From Saccharopolyspora sp. SCSIO 74807 (GTDB lineage: Bacteria > Actinomycetota > Actinomycetes > Mycobacteriales > Pseudonocardiaceae), in assembly GCF_037023755.1 (NCBI RefSeq), contig NZ_CP146100.1:434001-498000 (forward strand): a DNA stretch of 64,000 bases. The letters run 5' to 3'. The notes below the pieces were generated by a model that saw only the letters and a list, made by a program, of their open reading frames with translations, did not search any database and was not told the DNA's origin. Below, piece after piece: positions 1-8,603 of this stretch. The position numbers were made by a program, and so were the translations under genes. Numbering within the stretch: position 1 is the first letter of the stretch; the number at the start of each line of letters is the position of its first letter.

Positions 1-1029
1 CTGACCTTCGAGCACGACCTGGTGGCGTGGACGCTGGCGATGGGTCACGCCATGCTCCGCGCCGGCTACCGGTTGCTGCGGGAATGGTGCCCGGACGTGG
101 TGCACGCGCACGACTGGCTGGTCACGCACCCGGCGATCGCGCTCGCCGACGCCTGCTCGGTGCCGCTGGTGGCGACCGTGCACGCCACCGAAGCGGGCAG
201 GCACGGCGGCTGGCTCTCGCAGAGCCACAACCGGCAGATCCATTCCGTGGAGTGGTGGCTGGCGCAGCGCGCGGACGCGCTGATCACTTGCTCGGCGGCG
301 ATGCGCGACGAGGTCAGCGCGCTGTTCGAGCTGCCGCCGGAGCGGATCACCGTGCTGCACAACGGAATCGAGCCGCGCACCTGGGAGGTGCCGGAGCACG
401 CGGTGGCGGCCGCGCGGGCCGGGCGCGGGCGGTCTCCGCTGCTGCTGCACTTCGGCCGCCTGGAGTTCGAGAAGGGCGTGCAGGACCTGCTGGCCGCGCT
501 GCCGCTGATCCGGCAGCGCCACCGCGGAACCGAACTGGTCATCGCCGGACGCGGCAGCTACCAGAGTCGGCTGCGGGAGCGGGCCGACGAGCTCGGCGTC
601 TCCGCGCGGTTCGCCGGGAACCTGCCCGACACGGACCTCGCCGCGCTGCTGGCCGCTGCGGACGCGGTCGTGCTGCCGAGCCGGTACGAGCCGTTCGGGG
701 TCGTGGCGCTGGAAGCCGCCGCGGCCGGGACGCCGCTGGTGGCCTCCACGGCAGGCGGGCTCGGCGAACTGGTGGTGGATGGGCGCACCGGCGTGACGTT
801 CCCGCCCGCTGCGCCCGAGCGGCTGGCGGACGCGGTGAGCCGGGTGCTGGCCGATCCGGCGGCCGCGCGAATCCGGGCGCGGCGGGCGAAGTCCCGGCTG
901 CGCAACGACTTCGACTGGCACACCATCGCCGCAGGCACCGCCGCGGTCTACGCAGCCGCGGTCCCCGGCGCACACCCCGCGCTGGCCCGCCCCAAGATCG
1001 CGACCGGCAACGTCCTCGACCGCCGCTGA
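1..1029 (+). CDS. GT4 alpha-glucosyltransferase, glycogen synthase-like (5' end outside window)
   Basis: The reading frame is open from the first base, so the N-terminus lies upstream; the visible part is about 342 residues. It contains the GT4 core: a VHAHDW donor-domain motif, a VATVHATEAGRH segment, ITVLHNGIE, LHFGRLEFEKGV, and the C-terminal EPFGVVALEAAAAGTP (E-x7-E) nucleotide-sugar motif. From memory it closely resembles M. tuberculosis Rv3032, an alpha-1,4-glucosyltransferase linked to glycogen and methylglucose lipopolysaccharide. The stop is followed 36 bp later by a palindromic repeat and convergent hrpA. Family assignment is firm; the exact acceptor glucan is inferred. A glucan phosphorylase lies 7.5 kb away. 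Confidence 0.85.
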   Translation: MTFEHDLVAWTLAMGHAMLRAGYRLLREWCPDVVHAHDWLVTHPAIALADACSVPLVATVHATEAGRHGGWLSQSHNRQIHSVEWWLAQRADALITCSAAMRDEVSALFELPPERITVLHNGIEPRTWEVPEHAVAAARAGRGRSPLLLHFGRLEFEKGVQDLLAALPLIRQRHRGTELVIAGRGSYQSRLRERADELGVSARFAGNLPDTDLAALLAAADAVVLPSRYEPFGVVALEAAAAGTPLVASTAGGLGELVVDGRTGVTFPPAAPERLADAVSRVLADPAAARIRARRAKSRLRNDFDWHTIAAGTAAVYAAAVPGAHPALARPKIATGNVLDRR

Positions 1030-1064
1030 TTCCGGCCACTCCCCCGTGTCGCCACTCGATCTTT

Positions 1065-1108
1065 CCGAGTGAACGGACCATTCGTCCGATCTATTTCGCT
1101 CCCGGTGG
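1065..1108. repeat. Palindromic element A1 (degenerate right arm)
   Basis: Left arm reads CCGAGTGAACGGACC followed by ATTCGTCCGATCTATT, matching the left half and centre of the other A elements; the right arm has decayed. A GGGGCGTGTCGGG motif follows at 1132-1144, as near other copies. It sits between the convergent ends of the glycosyltransferase and hrpA. Confidence 0.65.
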
Positions 1109-1156
1109 TAGGCGTTCTGTTGAATGGCGGCGGGGCGTGTCGGGCGGCGAAGCCGG

Positions 1157-4100
1157 TCAGCGGGTGAGTTCGTCCAAGGCGCGGTGGATGCGTTTGGCGG
1201 AGATGGGGTGCGGGGTGCCGAGGGATTGGGCGAACAGCGAGACCCGGAACTCCTCGATCATCCAGCCGACCCGCAGGAGCTCCTCGCCCGGCGAGCGCCC
1301 GGCGGGCAGTGCGTCGAGCGCGTCCCGGTAGCGCTCCTGCACGTCGTCGACGTGCGCGAGCCGGTCCCGGTCGCGCTGCGGATGGTGCTGCACCTTCTCC
1401 AGCCGCTGCTCGAGAGCCCGCAGGTAGCGCTCCACGTCCGGCAACCGGTCCCAGCCGAACTCGGTGACGAAACCGGGATGCAGCAACCCTTCCAGCTGTT
1501 CCTTGACATCGGCCAGCGACTCCGCGGGCATCGACCGGGACCGTTCGGCAAGCGCCGAATCGACCCGCTGCGCCACCGCGAGCACCCGCTCGGTCCTGGC
1601 AGCCGCGTCCGCGGCGACCTCGCCGAGCCTGCCGCGCACCCGCTCCTGCAGCGCGGCGAAACCGCTCTGCGTCCACACCGGACCACCGGCGTCCGCGACG
1701 AGTTTGTCGACCGCGGCGCTGCGGCAGTCTTCGAGCACCTGCACCACATCGCCGTGCGGTGCGGCGCTGAGCACCAGCCGGGTGCGCGGGCTCATGCCGC
1801 GCTGCAACGACTTCACCGGCGACGGCAGGTTCAGCAGCAGCAGCTTGCGGGTGCCCTGCCACAGCGCGCGGCGCTGCTCGTGCTCGGTGTCGAACATCCG
1901 GACCGCGACGCTGTCCCCTTCGTCCACAAGGGACGGGTAGGCTTTCACCGCGTTGCCGCCGCGGTCCTTCTCGAAGGTCTGCGGAAGTTCGCCGAAGTCC
2001 CACGAACGCACCCCGGAGCGCTCCACCGAGTCGGCGGCCGCGGAGATCTCCGCGCGCAACTTCGGCCGCAACCGGCGCTTGAGCTCGCCGAGGTCCTTGG
2101 ATTCCCCGGCCTTGCCGCCCTTTCCGTCGATGACGCGGAAGGTCATCTTCAGGTGCTCGGGCACCGAGTCGAAGTCGAAGTCCTGCGGCGCAACGGTCAC
2201 GCCGGTCATCCGGCGCAGCTGCTCGGCCAGCGCGTCCGGCAGCGGCGCCGCCATCACCGGCATCCGGTCCAGCGCGGCCCGCGCGTGGTCGGGAACCGGA
2301 ACGAAGTTGCGGCGCAACGACTTCGGCAGCGACTTCAGCAGCGCCACCACCAATTCCTCGCGCAACCCCGGGATCTGCCAGTCGAACCCGGCCGGTTCGA
2401 TCTGGTTGAGCACCGGCAGCGGGATGTGCGCGGTGACGCCGTCGGCGTCCGCGCCCGGCTCGAACTGGTAGGTCAGCGCCAGCCGGTGCCCGTCCTGCTG
2501 CCAGGTGTCCGGGTAGTCGTGGCCGGTGACCCGCGCGGATTCCTGGTTGATGAGCATGGACTTCTCGAAGTTGAGCAGGTCCGGTTGCTCGCGGCGGGTC
2601 TTCTTCCACCAGCTGTCGAAGTGCCGCCCGGAGACCACGTCCGCGCCGACGCGCTGGTCGTAGAACTCGAACAGCGTCTCGTCGTCGACCAGGATGTCCC
2701 TGCGGCGGGCGCGTTCCTCCATCGCCTCGACCTCGGCCAGCAGCCTGCGGTTGTCGTGGAAGAACTGGTGATCGGTGTCCCAGTCCCCTTCCACCAGCGC
2801 GTGCCGGATGAACAGCTCCCGGCTCAGCTGCGGGTCGACCTTGCCGTAGGTGACCTTGCGGCCCGCCACCAGCGGCACGCCGTAGAGCGTGACCTTCTCG
2901 CTGGCCACCACGGCGGCGCGGTTCTTCTCCCAGTGCGGTTCGCTGTAGCTGCGCTTGACCAGGTGCTGGGCCAGCCGCTCGATCCACTCCGGTTCGACCC
3001 GGGCTACCACCCGCGCCCACAGCCGGGAGGTCTCCACCAGCTCGGCGGCCATCACCCACTGCGGGGGCTTCTTGAACAGCGAAGAACCGGGGAAGATGGC
3101 GAACTTCGCGCTGCGCGCGCCGAGGTATTCGGTGGCGCCGCGCTGCGGTTTGCCGGACTTCTTGTCGGTGTCCTTGAGCCCGATGTGCGACAACAGCCCG
3201 GAAAGCAGCGATTGGTGCACGCGCGCGGCGTCGGCGGGCTCGTCGTTGAGCGACATCTCCAGCCCGTTCGCCATCTGCCGCAGCTGCGAGTAGAGGTCCT
3301 GCCACTCGCGCACGCGCAGGTAGTTCAGGAATTCCGCCTTGCACAGCTTGCGGAACTGGTTCGACGACAGCTCCCGCTGCCGCTCGCGCAGGTAGCGCCA
3401 CAGGTGCACGAACGCCAGGAAGTCGGATTCGGAGTCGCTGAACCGGGAATGCTTCTCGCCCGCCGCCTGCTGGTGCTCCGCCGGGCGCTCCCGCGGGTCC
3501 TGGATGGACAGTGCAGCGGCGATCACGAGGACCTCGTGCAGGCAGCCGTTGCGCTCGGCTTCCAGCACCATCCGCGCCAGCCGCGGATCGATCGGCAACC
3601 GCGCGAGCGTGCGGCCCACCTCGGTCAGCTTGCGGCCGGAACCGTTCTCGCGCCGGGCGTCCTTTTTGGACTCCTGCAGCGCGCCCAGCTCGTGCAGCAG
3701 GTGCACGCCGTCGGTGATCTGCCTGCTGTCCGGCGGCTCCACGAACGGGAACGAGCCGATGTCGCCGAGCCCCAGCGAGGTCATCTGCAGGATCACCGAG
3801 GCGAGGTTGGTGCGCAGGATCTCCGGATCGGTGAACTCCGGGCGCGCCAAGAAGTCCTGTTCGGAGTACAGCCGGATGCAGATGCCTTCGGACACCCGGC
3901 CGCAGCGGCCCTTGCGCTGGTTCGCCGACGCCTGCGAGATCGGCTCGATCGGCAGCCGCTGCACCTTGGTGCGGAAGCTGTAGCGGGAGATCCGCGCGGT
4001 TCCCGGGTCGATCACGTACTTGATGCCGGGCACCGTCAGCGACGTCTCCGCGACGTTGGTGGCCAGCACGATCCGGCGGCCGGTGTGCGGCTGGAACGCG

Positions 4101-5119
4101 CGGTGCTGCTCGGCCGCGGACAGCCGCGCGTACAGCGGAAGCACCTCGGTGTTGCGCAGCCGCAGCTGTTCCAGCGCGTCCGCGGTGTCGCGGATCTCCC
4201 GTTCCCCGCTGAGGAACACGAGCACGTCGCCGTCGCCCTCGGCGGACAGTTCGCCGACGGCCTCGCAGATGGCCTGCGGCTGGTCCCGCTCGACGACCGG
4301 CTCGTCCGGGTCCGCGGACTCCTCCACCAGCGGCCGGTAGCGCACCTCGACGGGGTAGGTGCGCCCGGAGACCTCCACCACCGGAGCGTCGTCGAAGTGC
4401 CGGGAGAACCGGTCCGGGTCGATCGTCGCGGAGGTGATGATCACCTTCAGGTCGGGGCGGCGCGGCAGCAGCTCCTTGAGGTAGCCGAGGATGAAGTCGA
4501 TGTTCAGGCTGCGCTCGTGCGCCTCGTCGATGATCAGCGTGTCGTACTGCCGCAGCAGCCGGTCGCGCTGGATCTCGGCCAGCAGGATGCCGTCGGTCAT
4601 CAGCTTGACCAGCGTGGCATCGCCGGTGCGCGCGGTGAACCGCACCTGGTAGCCGACCGCGTCGCCGAGCCCGGTGCCGAGCTCCTCGGCGACCCGCTCG
4701 GCCACGGTGCGCGCGGCCAGCCTGCGCGGCTGGGTGTGGCCGATCACGCCCTGCACGCCGCGGCCCAGCTCCAGGCACATCTTGGGGATCTGGGTGGTCT
4801 TGCCGGAGCCGGTCTCACCGGCCACGATCACCACCTGGTTGTCCCGGATCGCTTCGAGCAGGTCGTCGCGGCGGGCGCTGACCGGCAGCTGCTCGGGGTA
4901 GCTGATCCGCGGCATCGCCGCGCGGCGCTGCTCGACGCGGAGTTCGGCGGCGGCGACGTCGCTGGCGATCTCGTCCGCCACCGAGTCCAGCGCCTGCGCG
5001 TCGCGGATCTTGCGCGCGCCCTCGATGCGGCGGCGCAGCCGCTGCTGATCGCCGAACATCAGCCCGGGCAGGCGTTCGCGCAGATCGGCCAGCGGGGAGC
5101 TCACAGGTGACTTGCCCAT
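1157..5119 (-). CDS. hrpA: ATP-dependent RNA helicase HrpA (DEAH box)
   Basis: A 1320-residue DEAH/RHA helicase, the usual length for HrpA. Walker A is GETGSGKTT (residues 101-109), then TQPRRLAA, DEAH (198-201), SATID, and the helicase C motifs including TNVAETSLTVPGIKYVIDPG and QRKGRCGR; OB-fold, DUF3418 and HrpA C-terminal regions follow. The start is ATG preceded by GGAACGAAG. HrpA enzymes act on ribosome-mRNA complexes, rescuing stalled or collided ribosomes in E. coli; the role here is inferred from homology. A 1328-codon open frame covers nearly the whole gene on the other strand but is a GC artefact. Confidence 0.95.
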   Translation of the reverse strand: MGKSPVSSPLADLRERLPGLMFGDQQRLRRRIEGARKIRDAQALDSVADEIASDVAAAELRVEQRRAAMPRISYPEQLPVSARRDDLLEAIRDNQVVIVAGETGSGKTTQIPKMCLELGRGVQGVIGHTQPRRLAARTVAERVAEELGTGLGDAVGYQVRFTARTGDATLVKLMTDGILLAEIQRDRLLRQYDTLIIDEAHERSLNIDFILGYLKELLPRRPDLKVIITSATIDPDRFSRHFDDAPVVEVSGRTYPVEVRYRPLVEESADPDEPVVERDQPQAICEAVGELSAEGDGDVLVFLSGEREIRDTADALEQLRLRNTEVLPLYARLSAAEQHRAFQPHTGRRIVLATNVAETSLTVPGIKYVIDPGTARISRYSFRTKVQRLPIEPISQASANQRKGRCGRVSEGICIRLYSEQDFLARPEFTDPEILRTNLASVILQMTSLGLGDIGSFPFVEPPDSRQITDGVHLLHELGALQESKKDARRENGSGRKLTEVGRTLARLPIDPRLARMVLEAERNGCLHEVLVIAAALSIQDPRERPAEHQQAAGEKHSRFSDSESDFLAFVHLWRYLRERQRELSSNQFRKLCKAEFLNYLRVREWQDLYSQLRQMANGLEMSLNDEPADAARVHQSLLSGLLSHIGLKDTDKKSGKPQRGATEYLGARSAKFAIFPGSSLFKKPPQWVMAAELVETSRLWARVVARVEPEWIERLAQHLVKRSYSEPHWEKNRAAVVASEKVTLYGVPLVAGRKVTYGKVDPQLSRELFIRHALVEGDWDTDHQFFHDNRRLLAEVEAMEERARRRDILVDDETLFEFYDQRVGADVVSGRHFDSWWKKTRREQPDLLNFEKSMLINQESARVTGHDYPDTWQQDGHRLALTYQFEPGADADGVTAHIPLPVLNQIEPAGFDWQIPGLREELVVALLKSLPKSLRRNFVPVPDHARAALDRMPVMAAPLPDALAEQLRRMTGVTVAPQDFDFDSVPEHLKMTFRVIDGKGGKAGESKDLGELKRRLRPKLRAEISAAADSVERSGVRSWDFGELPQTFEKDRGGNAVKAYPSLVDEGDSVAVRMFDTEHEQRRALWQGTRKLLLLNLPSPVKSLQRGMSPRTRLVLSAAPHGDVVQVLEDCRSAAVDKLVADAGGPVWTQSGFAALQERVRGRLGEVAADAAARTERVLAVAQRVDSALAERSRSMPAESLADVKEQLEGLLHPGFVTEFGWDRLPDVERYLRALEQRLEKVQHHPQRDRDRLAHVDDVQERYRDALDALPAGRSPGEELLRVGWMIEEFRVSLFAQSLGTPHPISAKRIHRALDELTR

Positions 5120-5197
5120 ACTTCGTTCCAGGATAGAGAACCGGACCGGGGCGGCGCCTCCGAATAAGGGCTCACTTTGGTCTTGGGTCCTTGTCTT

Positions 5198-5226
5198 GTC
5201 AGCGGCGTAGCCACTGAGCAGTGGTC
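5198..5226. repeat. Short dispersed repeat B, copy 1 (hairpin)
   Basis: GTCAGCGGCGTAGCCACTG followed by AGCAGTGGTC contains the perfect small hairpin CACTG-AG-CAGTG and nearly matches 48345-48373. It lies downstream of the acyltransferase stop and upstream of hrpA, so a 3'-end role for the acyltransferase mRNA is possible. Confidence 0.55.
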
Positions 5227-5292
5227 ATGCAAGCAACCGGCACCGCCGCGCGAATCCGTCTCATGAATCCCCGAACCGGTGTGCCGCAGCGC

Positions 5293-5934
5293 TCATTCCG
5301 CATCGGCCCGGTGGCGCACGACACGCGCGGGAACGCCCGCGGCGATGGAGTTCTCCGGCACGTCGCCGCGCACCACGGCGTTCGCGCCCAGCACCGAACC
5401 GCGGCCGACGCGGGTGCCGCGCAGCACGGTGACCTTCGCGCCGAGCCAGCAGTCCGGGCCGATGCGCACCGGTGTCTTCACGATGCCCTGGTCCTTGATC
5501 GGGCGGGCGAGGTCGCCGGTGCCGTGGTCGAAGTCGCACAGGTAGATCCAGTCCGCGACCAGCGTGGACGCGCCGATCTCCACGTCCAGCCAGCAGTTGA
5601 CGGTGTCGTGCCTGCCGAAGACCACCTTGTCGCCGATGCGCAGCGAACCCTCGTGGCAGCGCACCGCGGTGCCGTCGCCGAAGTGCGCCCAGCGGCCGAT
5701 CTCCATCCGGGCCAGGCCCGCCCGGCAGCTCAGCTCCACGTCGCGGCCGAGGAAGACCATGCCGCGCAGCACGATGTGCGGCTGCCGCACGCGCAGCTTC
5801 AGCAGCCGCCAGTACCGGACCAGGTACCAGGGCGTGAAGGCGCGGTTGCGCAGCACCCAGCGCAGCGACGCCGCGGTCAGGAAGCGAGCCTGCCGCGGGT
5901 CGCGTCGCAGCCACGCGCGCAACCACAACCACAT
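5293..5934 (-). CDS. Left-handed beta-helix acyltransferase (WbbJ/LbH family)
   Basis: A 213-residue protein with the hexapeptide-repeat pattern of left-handed beta-helix acyltransferases: repeated [LIV]-G-x4 turns such as IGRWAHFGDGT, IGDKVVFG, IGASTLVAD, IGPDCWLGAKVTVLRG and VGRGSVLGANAVV, ending in the typical DVPENSIAAGVPARVVR. Family members move acetyl or similar groups to sugars or lipids; the substrate cannot be read. The ATG start (MWLWLRAWLRR) overlaps the last 58 bp of the upstream phosphatase gene on the same strand, suggesting co-transcription, though a shorter start would remove the overlap. Confidence 0.8.
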   Translation of the reverse strand: MWLWLRAWLRRDPRQARFLTAASLRWVLRNRAFTPWYLVRYWRLLKLRVRQPHIVLRGMVFLGRDVELSCRAGLARMEIGRWAHFGDGTAVRCHEGSLRIGDKVVFGRHDTVNCWLDVEIGASTLVADWIYLCDFDHGTGDLARPIKDQGIVKTPVRIGPDCWLGAKVTVLRGTRVGRGSVLGANAVVRGDVPENSIAAGVPARVVRHRADAE

Positions 5935-6731
5935 GCGTGGAAGCCTACGGACCGGCGCGCGGAACGCCTGCGCGCCTGCATCGGCCCGCCCCTGCTGCGC
6001 CGCGAACCGGCTCGGTCGTCCAGCAGCCGGGCGCGCAGCGCCTGCAAGTCCAGTTCGGAAAGCCCGGCCGCGCTGAGCAAGGCCGGGAAATCCACCGTCT
6101 CGGTGATCGAGGTGAGCACGTCCTCGGCGGTGCGCCCGTGCTCGGCGAGCAGTTCGGCGATCTTCGGCGCGTCGTCGTCCCGGCCCTCGGCCGCGGCCAG
6201 CAGCCGCAGCGGCTCGTGGCTCAGCGCGTGATCGGCGGCGATCTCCTCCGCGGGGACGCCGACCAGCGCGAGCATCACCAGCACGATCAGGCCGGTGCGG
6301 TCCCGGCCGCCGCCGCAGTGCACCAGGACACCGCCCGGTTCGGCGCGGGCCACGGCACGCACCACCTCGGCAACGCGCTCCGGGTAGCGCTCCAGGAATT
6401 CCGCGTAGTACAGCGGTGTGCACGACAGCGGGCCACCCCAGCGCTGCCAGAACTCGGTGTCGGAACTGTCGTCCAGCGGTAACCGCACGGTGCTGAGTCC
6501 GGGCGGCCGCGGCGCGCGGTCCGGGCCGTCCTCGCCGGGGTCGGTGAGGTCGATGACGGTGCGCACGCCGTGCCCCCACAGCGCCGACCAGCCCTTCGGG
6601 CGCAACCACGCGACGTTGCCGGAGCGGGCCAGCGCTGCCCGCCGCACGCTCCGCCCCCGACGGGCGGGCAGCCCGCCCAGGTCCCGGCCGTTGACCAGGC
6701 CGTCCCAGTTCAGCTCTCGAACACCAGCCAT
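5877..6731 (-). CDS. Tyrosine/serine protein phosphatase, PtpB-like
   Basis: A 284-residue protein starting at MAGVRELNWDGLVNGRDLGGLP, the typical N-terminal VNxRDLGG segment of the Tyr_phosphatase3 family that includes mycobacterial PtpB. The catalytic P-loop is HCGGGRDRTG (consensus HCxxGxxRTG), followed by the helix ending in EEIAADHALS. The frame extends upstream to 6830, but that part is low-complexity and this ATG fits the domain boundary. Such enzymes dephosphorylate phosphotyrosine, phosphoserine or phosphoinositides; the substrate here is unknown. It overlaps the downstream acyltransferase. Confidence 0.82.
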   Translation of the reverse strand: MAGVRELNWDGLVNGRDLGGLPARRGRSVRRAALARSGNVAWLRPKGWSALWGHGVRTVIDLTDPGEDGPDRAPRPPGLSTVRLPLDDSSDTEFWQRWGGPLSCTPLYYAEFLERYPERVAEVVRAVARAEPGGVLVHCGGGRDRTGLIVLVMLALVGVPAEEIAADHALSHEPLRLLAAAEGRDDDAPKIAELLAEHGRTAEDVLTSITETVDFPALLSAAGLSELDLQALRARLLDDRAGSRRSRGGPMQARRRSARRSVGFHACGCGCARGCDATRGRLAS

Positions 6732-6837
6732 GACCGGTAGACGCGCGGCGATGGAAGTGGTTGCGCCGCAAGGGTTTTTTCCACCGGGTGCGGCCGTCTC
6801 ACCGAGCGGGCGCAAGGCCATCCGGCGCAATCACGGC

Positions 6838-8307
6838 TCACGGATATCTGGTGCTGCATGGCGCGAAGCCTTGCTGGAATCCGGTGCGGAAGGCTTCCAC
6901 GCGGGCGAATCCGGCCGGTACCTGCTCGCCGTTGATGCCGGCCGCGATGAGGCTGTCGCCGCCGAGCAGCGCGGCGACGCCCTCGTCGACGTCACCGGGC
7001 GCGATGCGCAGCTTGCCGACCGGGTTGCGCTGCCCGATCGGGTCCTCGACCAGCAGCCCGCTCCACGACCCGACCATGCACGCCGTGCGCAGCCCCGCGT
7101 TGCCGCCTTCCAGCGGCAGACCGGCCGCTCGCTGCACCGACAGCGCATAGCGGGACGCGAACTGCGCGTAGGCGGCGAAGTCGCCGTAACCGGAGTTCGG
7201 GTCGTCCTTGGCGGGCGGGTTGGCGATCTTCTGCAGCCCGTCCATCGACAGCGAGACGGTGTTCGTGGCCGGGCAGTAGGAAACCGGCCGGGTGCCGCGC
7301 ATTCCGGGGCAGCTGCGGGGTTCGCCGACGATCTGCGGCGGCTGCGCGCCGGTGTCCCGGAACACCTCGCGCAGGCTGTCGCGCACCTGCGTCAGGTTCC
7401 GCTGGTCGACCGGCAGGTCCTGCTCCTGGTCGTCCTTCCAGAACCGGAACTGGGTGGTGCGCTGCTTGACCTCCGCGGCGTCCAGCTCCGCGCAGCGCTG
7501 CGGGCCGCCGCTGAAGCCGTCCTGGAAGGCGGTGACCCGGTCGAACGCGCTGCCGTGCGCACCGGTGCCGGTGAAATCGCCGTCCGCAGGGGTGTCGCGG
7601 ATGTAGTTGAGCACGCCCATGACCTCGTTCAGGCCGTCGCCGGTGGAGACCTGGAAGTGCTCGGCGCCGCCTTCGGCGACGTGCCGGAAGAACGTGCCGG
7701 TGAAGCAGTCCGCCTGCTGCTCCAGCACGATCGCCGGAGCGTCCGGCGGCGCGGTGCCTGCGCGGTTCTGCACGGCGTGGCCCATTTCGTGCGCGAGCAC
7801 GGTCACCACCGCCATCGGGCCGAAACTGGCGCGCAGCTGCGGGAGCAGTTGCGCGCGGTCCCACGCGACGGTGTCCTCCTGCGCGCAGTAGAAGGCGTTC
7901 TCGGCGCCCTGCGTGCTCTTGCCGCACAGATTCCCGCCGGGCGCACCGGAATCGTAGGAGACCAGCTTCTTGACCGGCTCGAATTCCTTGCCGTCGAAGG
8001 ATTCCGGGAACCGCTGCCGCCAGTAGGACTGCACATCGGCGACCGCGTCGCGGGCCAGCCGATCCATCTCACCGTTGTCGGTGCCTTCCACCGGGAGCGT
8101 GGAGGGTTGCGCACCGCTTTTCGGGCCACTGGGCCCGTTGCTCGCGGGTAAGCCCGCGACGTCGTCGGTGGCGGCCCGGCCCGCCGTGGTGGGCGTACCG
8201 CTGATCACCCAGGAGCAGCCGCCGAGCAAGGCGACGCACGAGATCAGCGCGAGCAGCACGCCGACGATCCGCCTGCTGCGCCCGGTGCCTGCCGAAACCG
8301 CTGCCAC
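6838..8307 (-). CDS. Lipoprotein neutral zinc metallopeptidase (paralogue 1)
   Basis: A 489-residue protein from a GTG start that places a lipoprotein signal at the N-terminus: hydrophobic LLALISCVALLGGC with lipobox Cys31. The zincin motif HEMGH is at residues 173-177; a downstream EQQADCFTGTF supplies the likely third zinc ligand, as in the Zn_peptidase (YpfJ-like) family. HGSAFDRVTAFQDGF is another family hallmark. It should be anchored to the outer face of the membrane. The paralogue at 11233-12501 lies on the other side of glgP. The frame remains open to 9789 through glgP antisense DNA, which I do not count. Substrate unknown. Confidence 0.82.
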   Translation of the reverse strand: MAAVSAGTGRSRRIVGVLLALISCVALLGGCSWVISGTPTTAGRAATDDVAGLPASNGPSGPKSGAQPSTLPVEGTDNGEMDRLARDAVADVQSYWRQRFPESFDGKEFEPVKKLVSYDSGAPGGNLCGKSTQGAENAFYCAQEDTVAWDRAQLLPQLRASFGPMAVVTVLAHEMGHAVQNRAGTAPPDAPAIVLEQQADCFTGTFFRHVAEGGAEHFQVSTGDGLNEVMGVLNYIRDTPADGDFTGTGAHGSAFDRVTAFQDGFSGGPQRCAELDAAEVKQRTTQFRFWKDDQEQDLPVDQRNLTQVRDSLREVFRDTGAQPPQIVGEPRSCPGMRGTRPVSYCPATNTVSLSMDGLQKIANPPAKDDPNSGYGDFAAYAQFASRYALSVQRAAGLPLEGGNAGLRTACMVGSWSGLLVEDPIGQRNPVGKLRIAPGDVDEGVAALLGGDSLIAAGINGEQVPAGFARVEAFRTGFQQGFAPCSTRYP

Positions 8308-8478
8308 TTCAGGTGCCCCATCCTGTTCGCAGGTCCGATTTGGTCGCGGAAACCGCCCCCGCTCACTTCCGCCGCGCCGCAGCCTATCGGGCGGCGCCAC
8401 GACTCCGACGACGCTCACGCCTTGGCACCTTTCCCCGCACACGGACCAATTCCGCAACCGCCGATCAGGCGAGGCACT

Positions 8479-8536
8479 CCGGGTGAACGGACCGTTCGTC
8501 CAATCCAGTCGGCCGGACAGTCCGTTCACTCCAGGA
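8479..8536. repeat. Palindromic element A2
   Basis: Perfect 10-bp arms GTGAACGGAC (8483-8492) and GTCCGTTCAC (8520-8529) flank a CGTTCGTCCAATCCAGT centre. A GCGCGCGGGCGTGTCGGG motif follows at 8559-8574. On the minus strand it lies 70 bp beyond the glgP stop and 170 bp before the metallopeptidase start. Confidence 0.8.
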
Positions 8537-8603
8537 GGAGCAGCGCTGATCGGGTGGCGCGCGGGCGTGTCGGGCGAGGTCGCGGCCGGGCGACGGCGCG
8601 GGC

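Noticed and set aside
948-4778. 1276-codon minus-strand frame overlapping hrpA out of frame
   Set aside because: Shadow of hrpA; composition is Arg/Ala/Gly-rich with no motifs, and hrpA itself carries all helicase motifs in the other frame.
1124-5110. 1328-codon open reading frame antisense to hrpA
   Set aside because: It mirrors hrpA frame-for-frame; its translation is Arg/Leu/Gln/His-rich with no domain, as expected for antisense of high-GC coding DNA.
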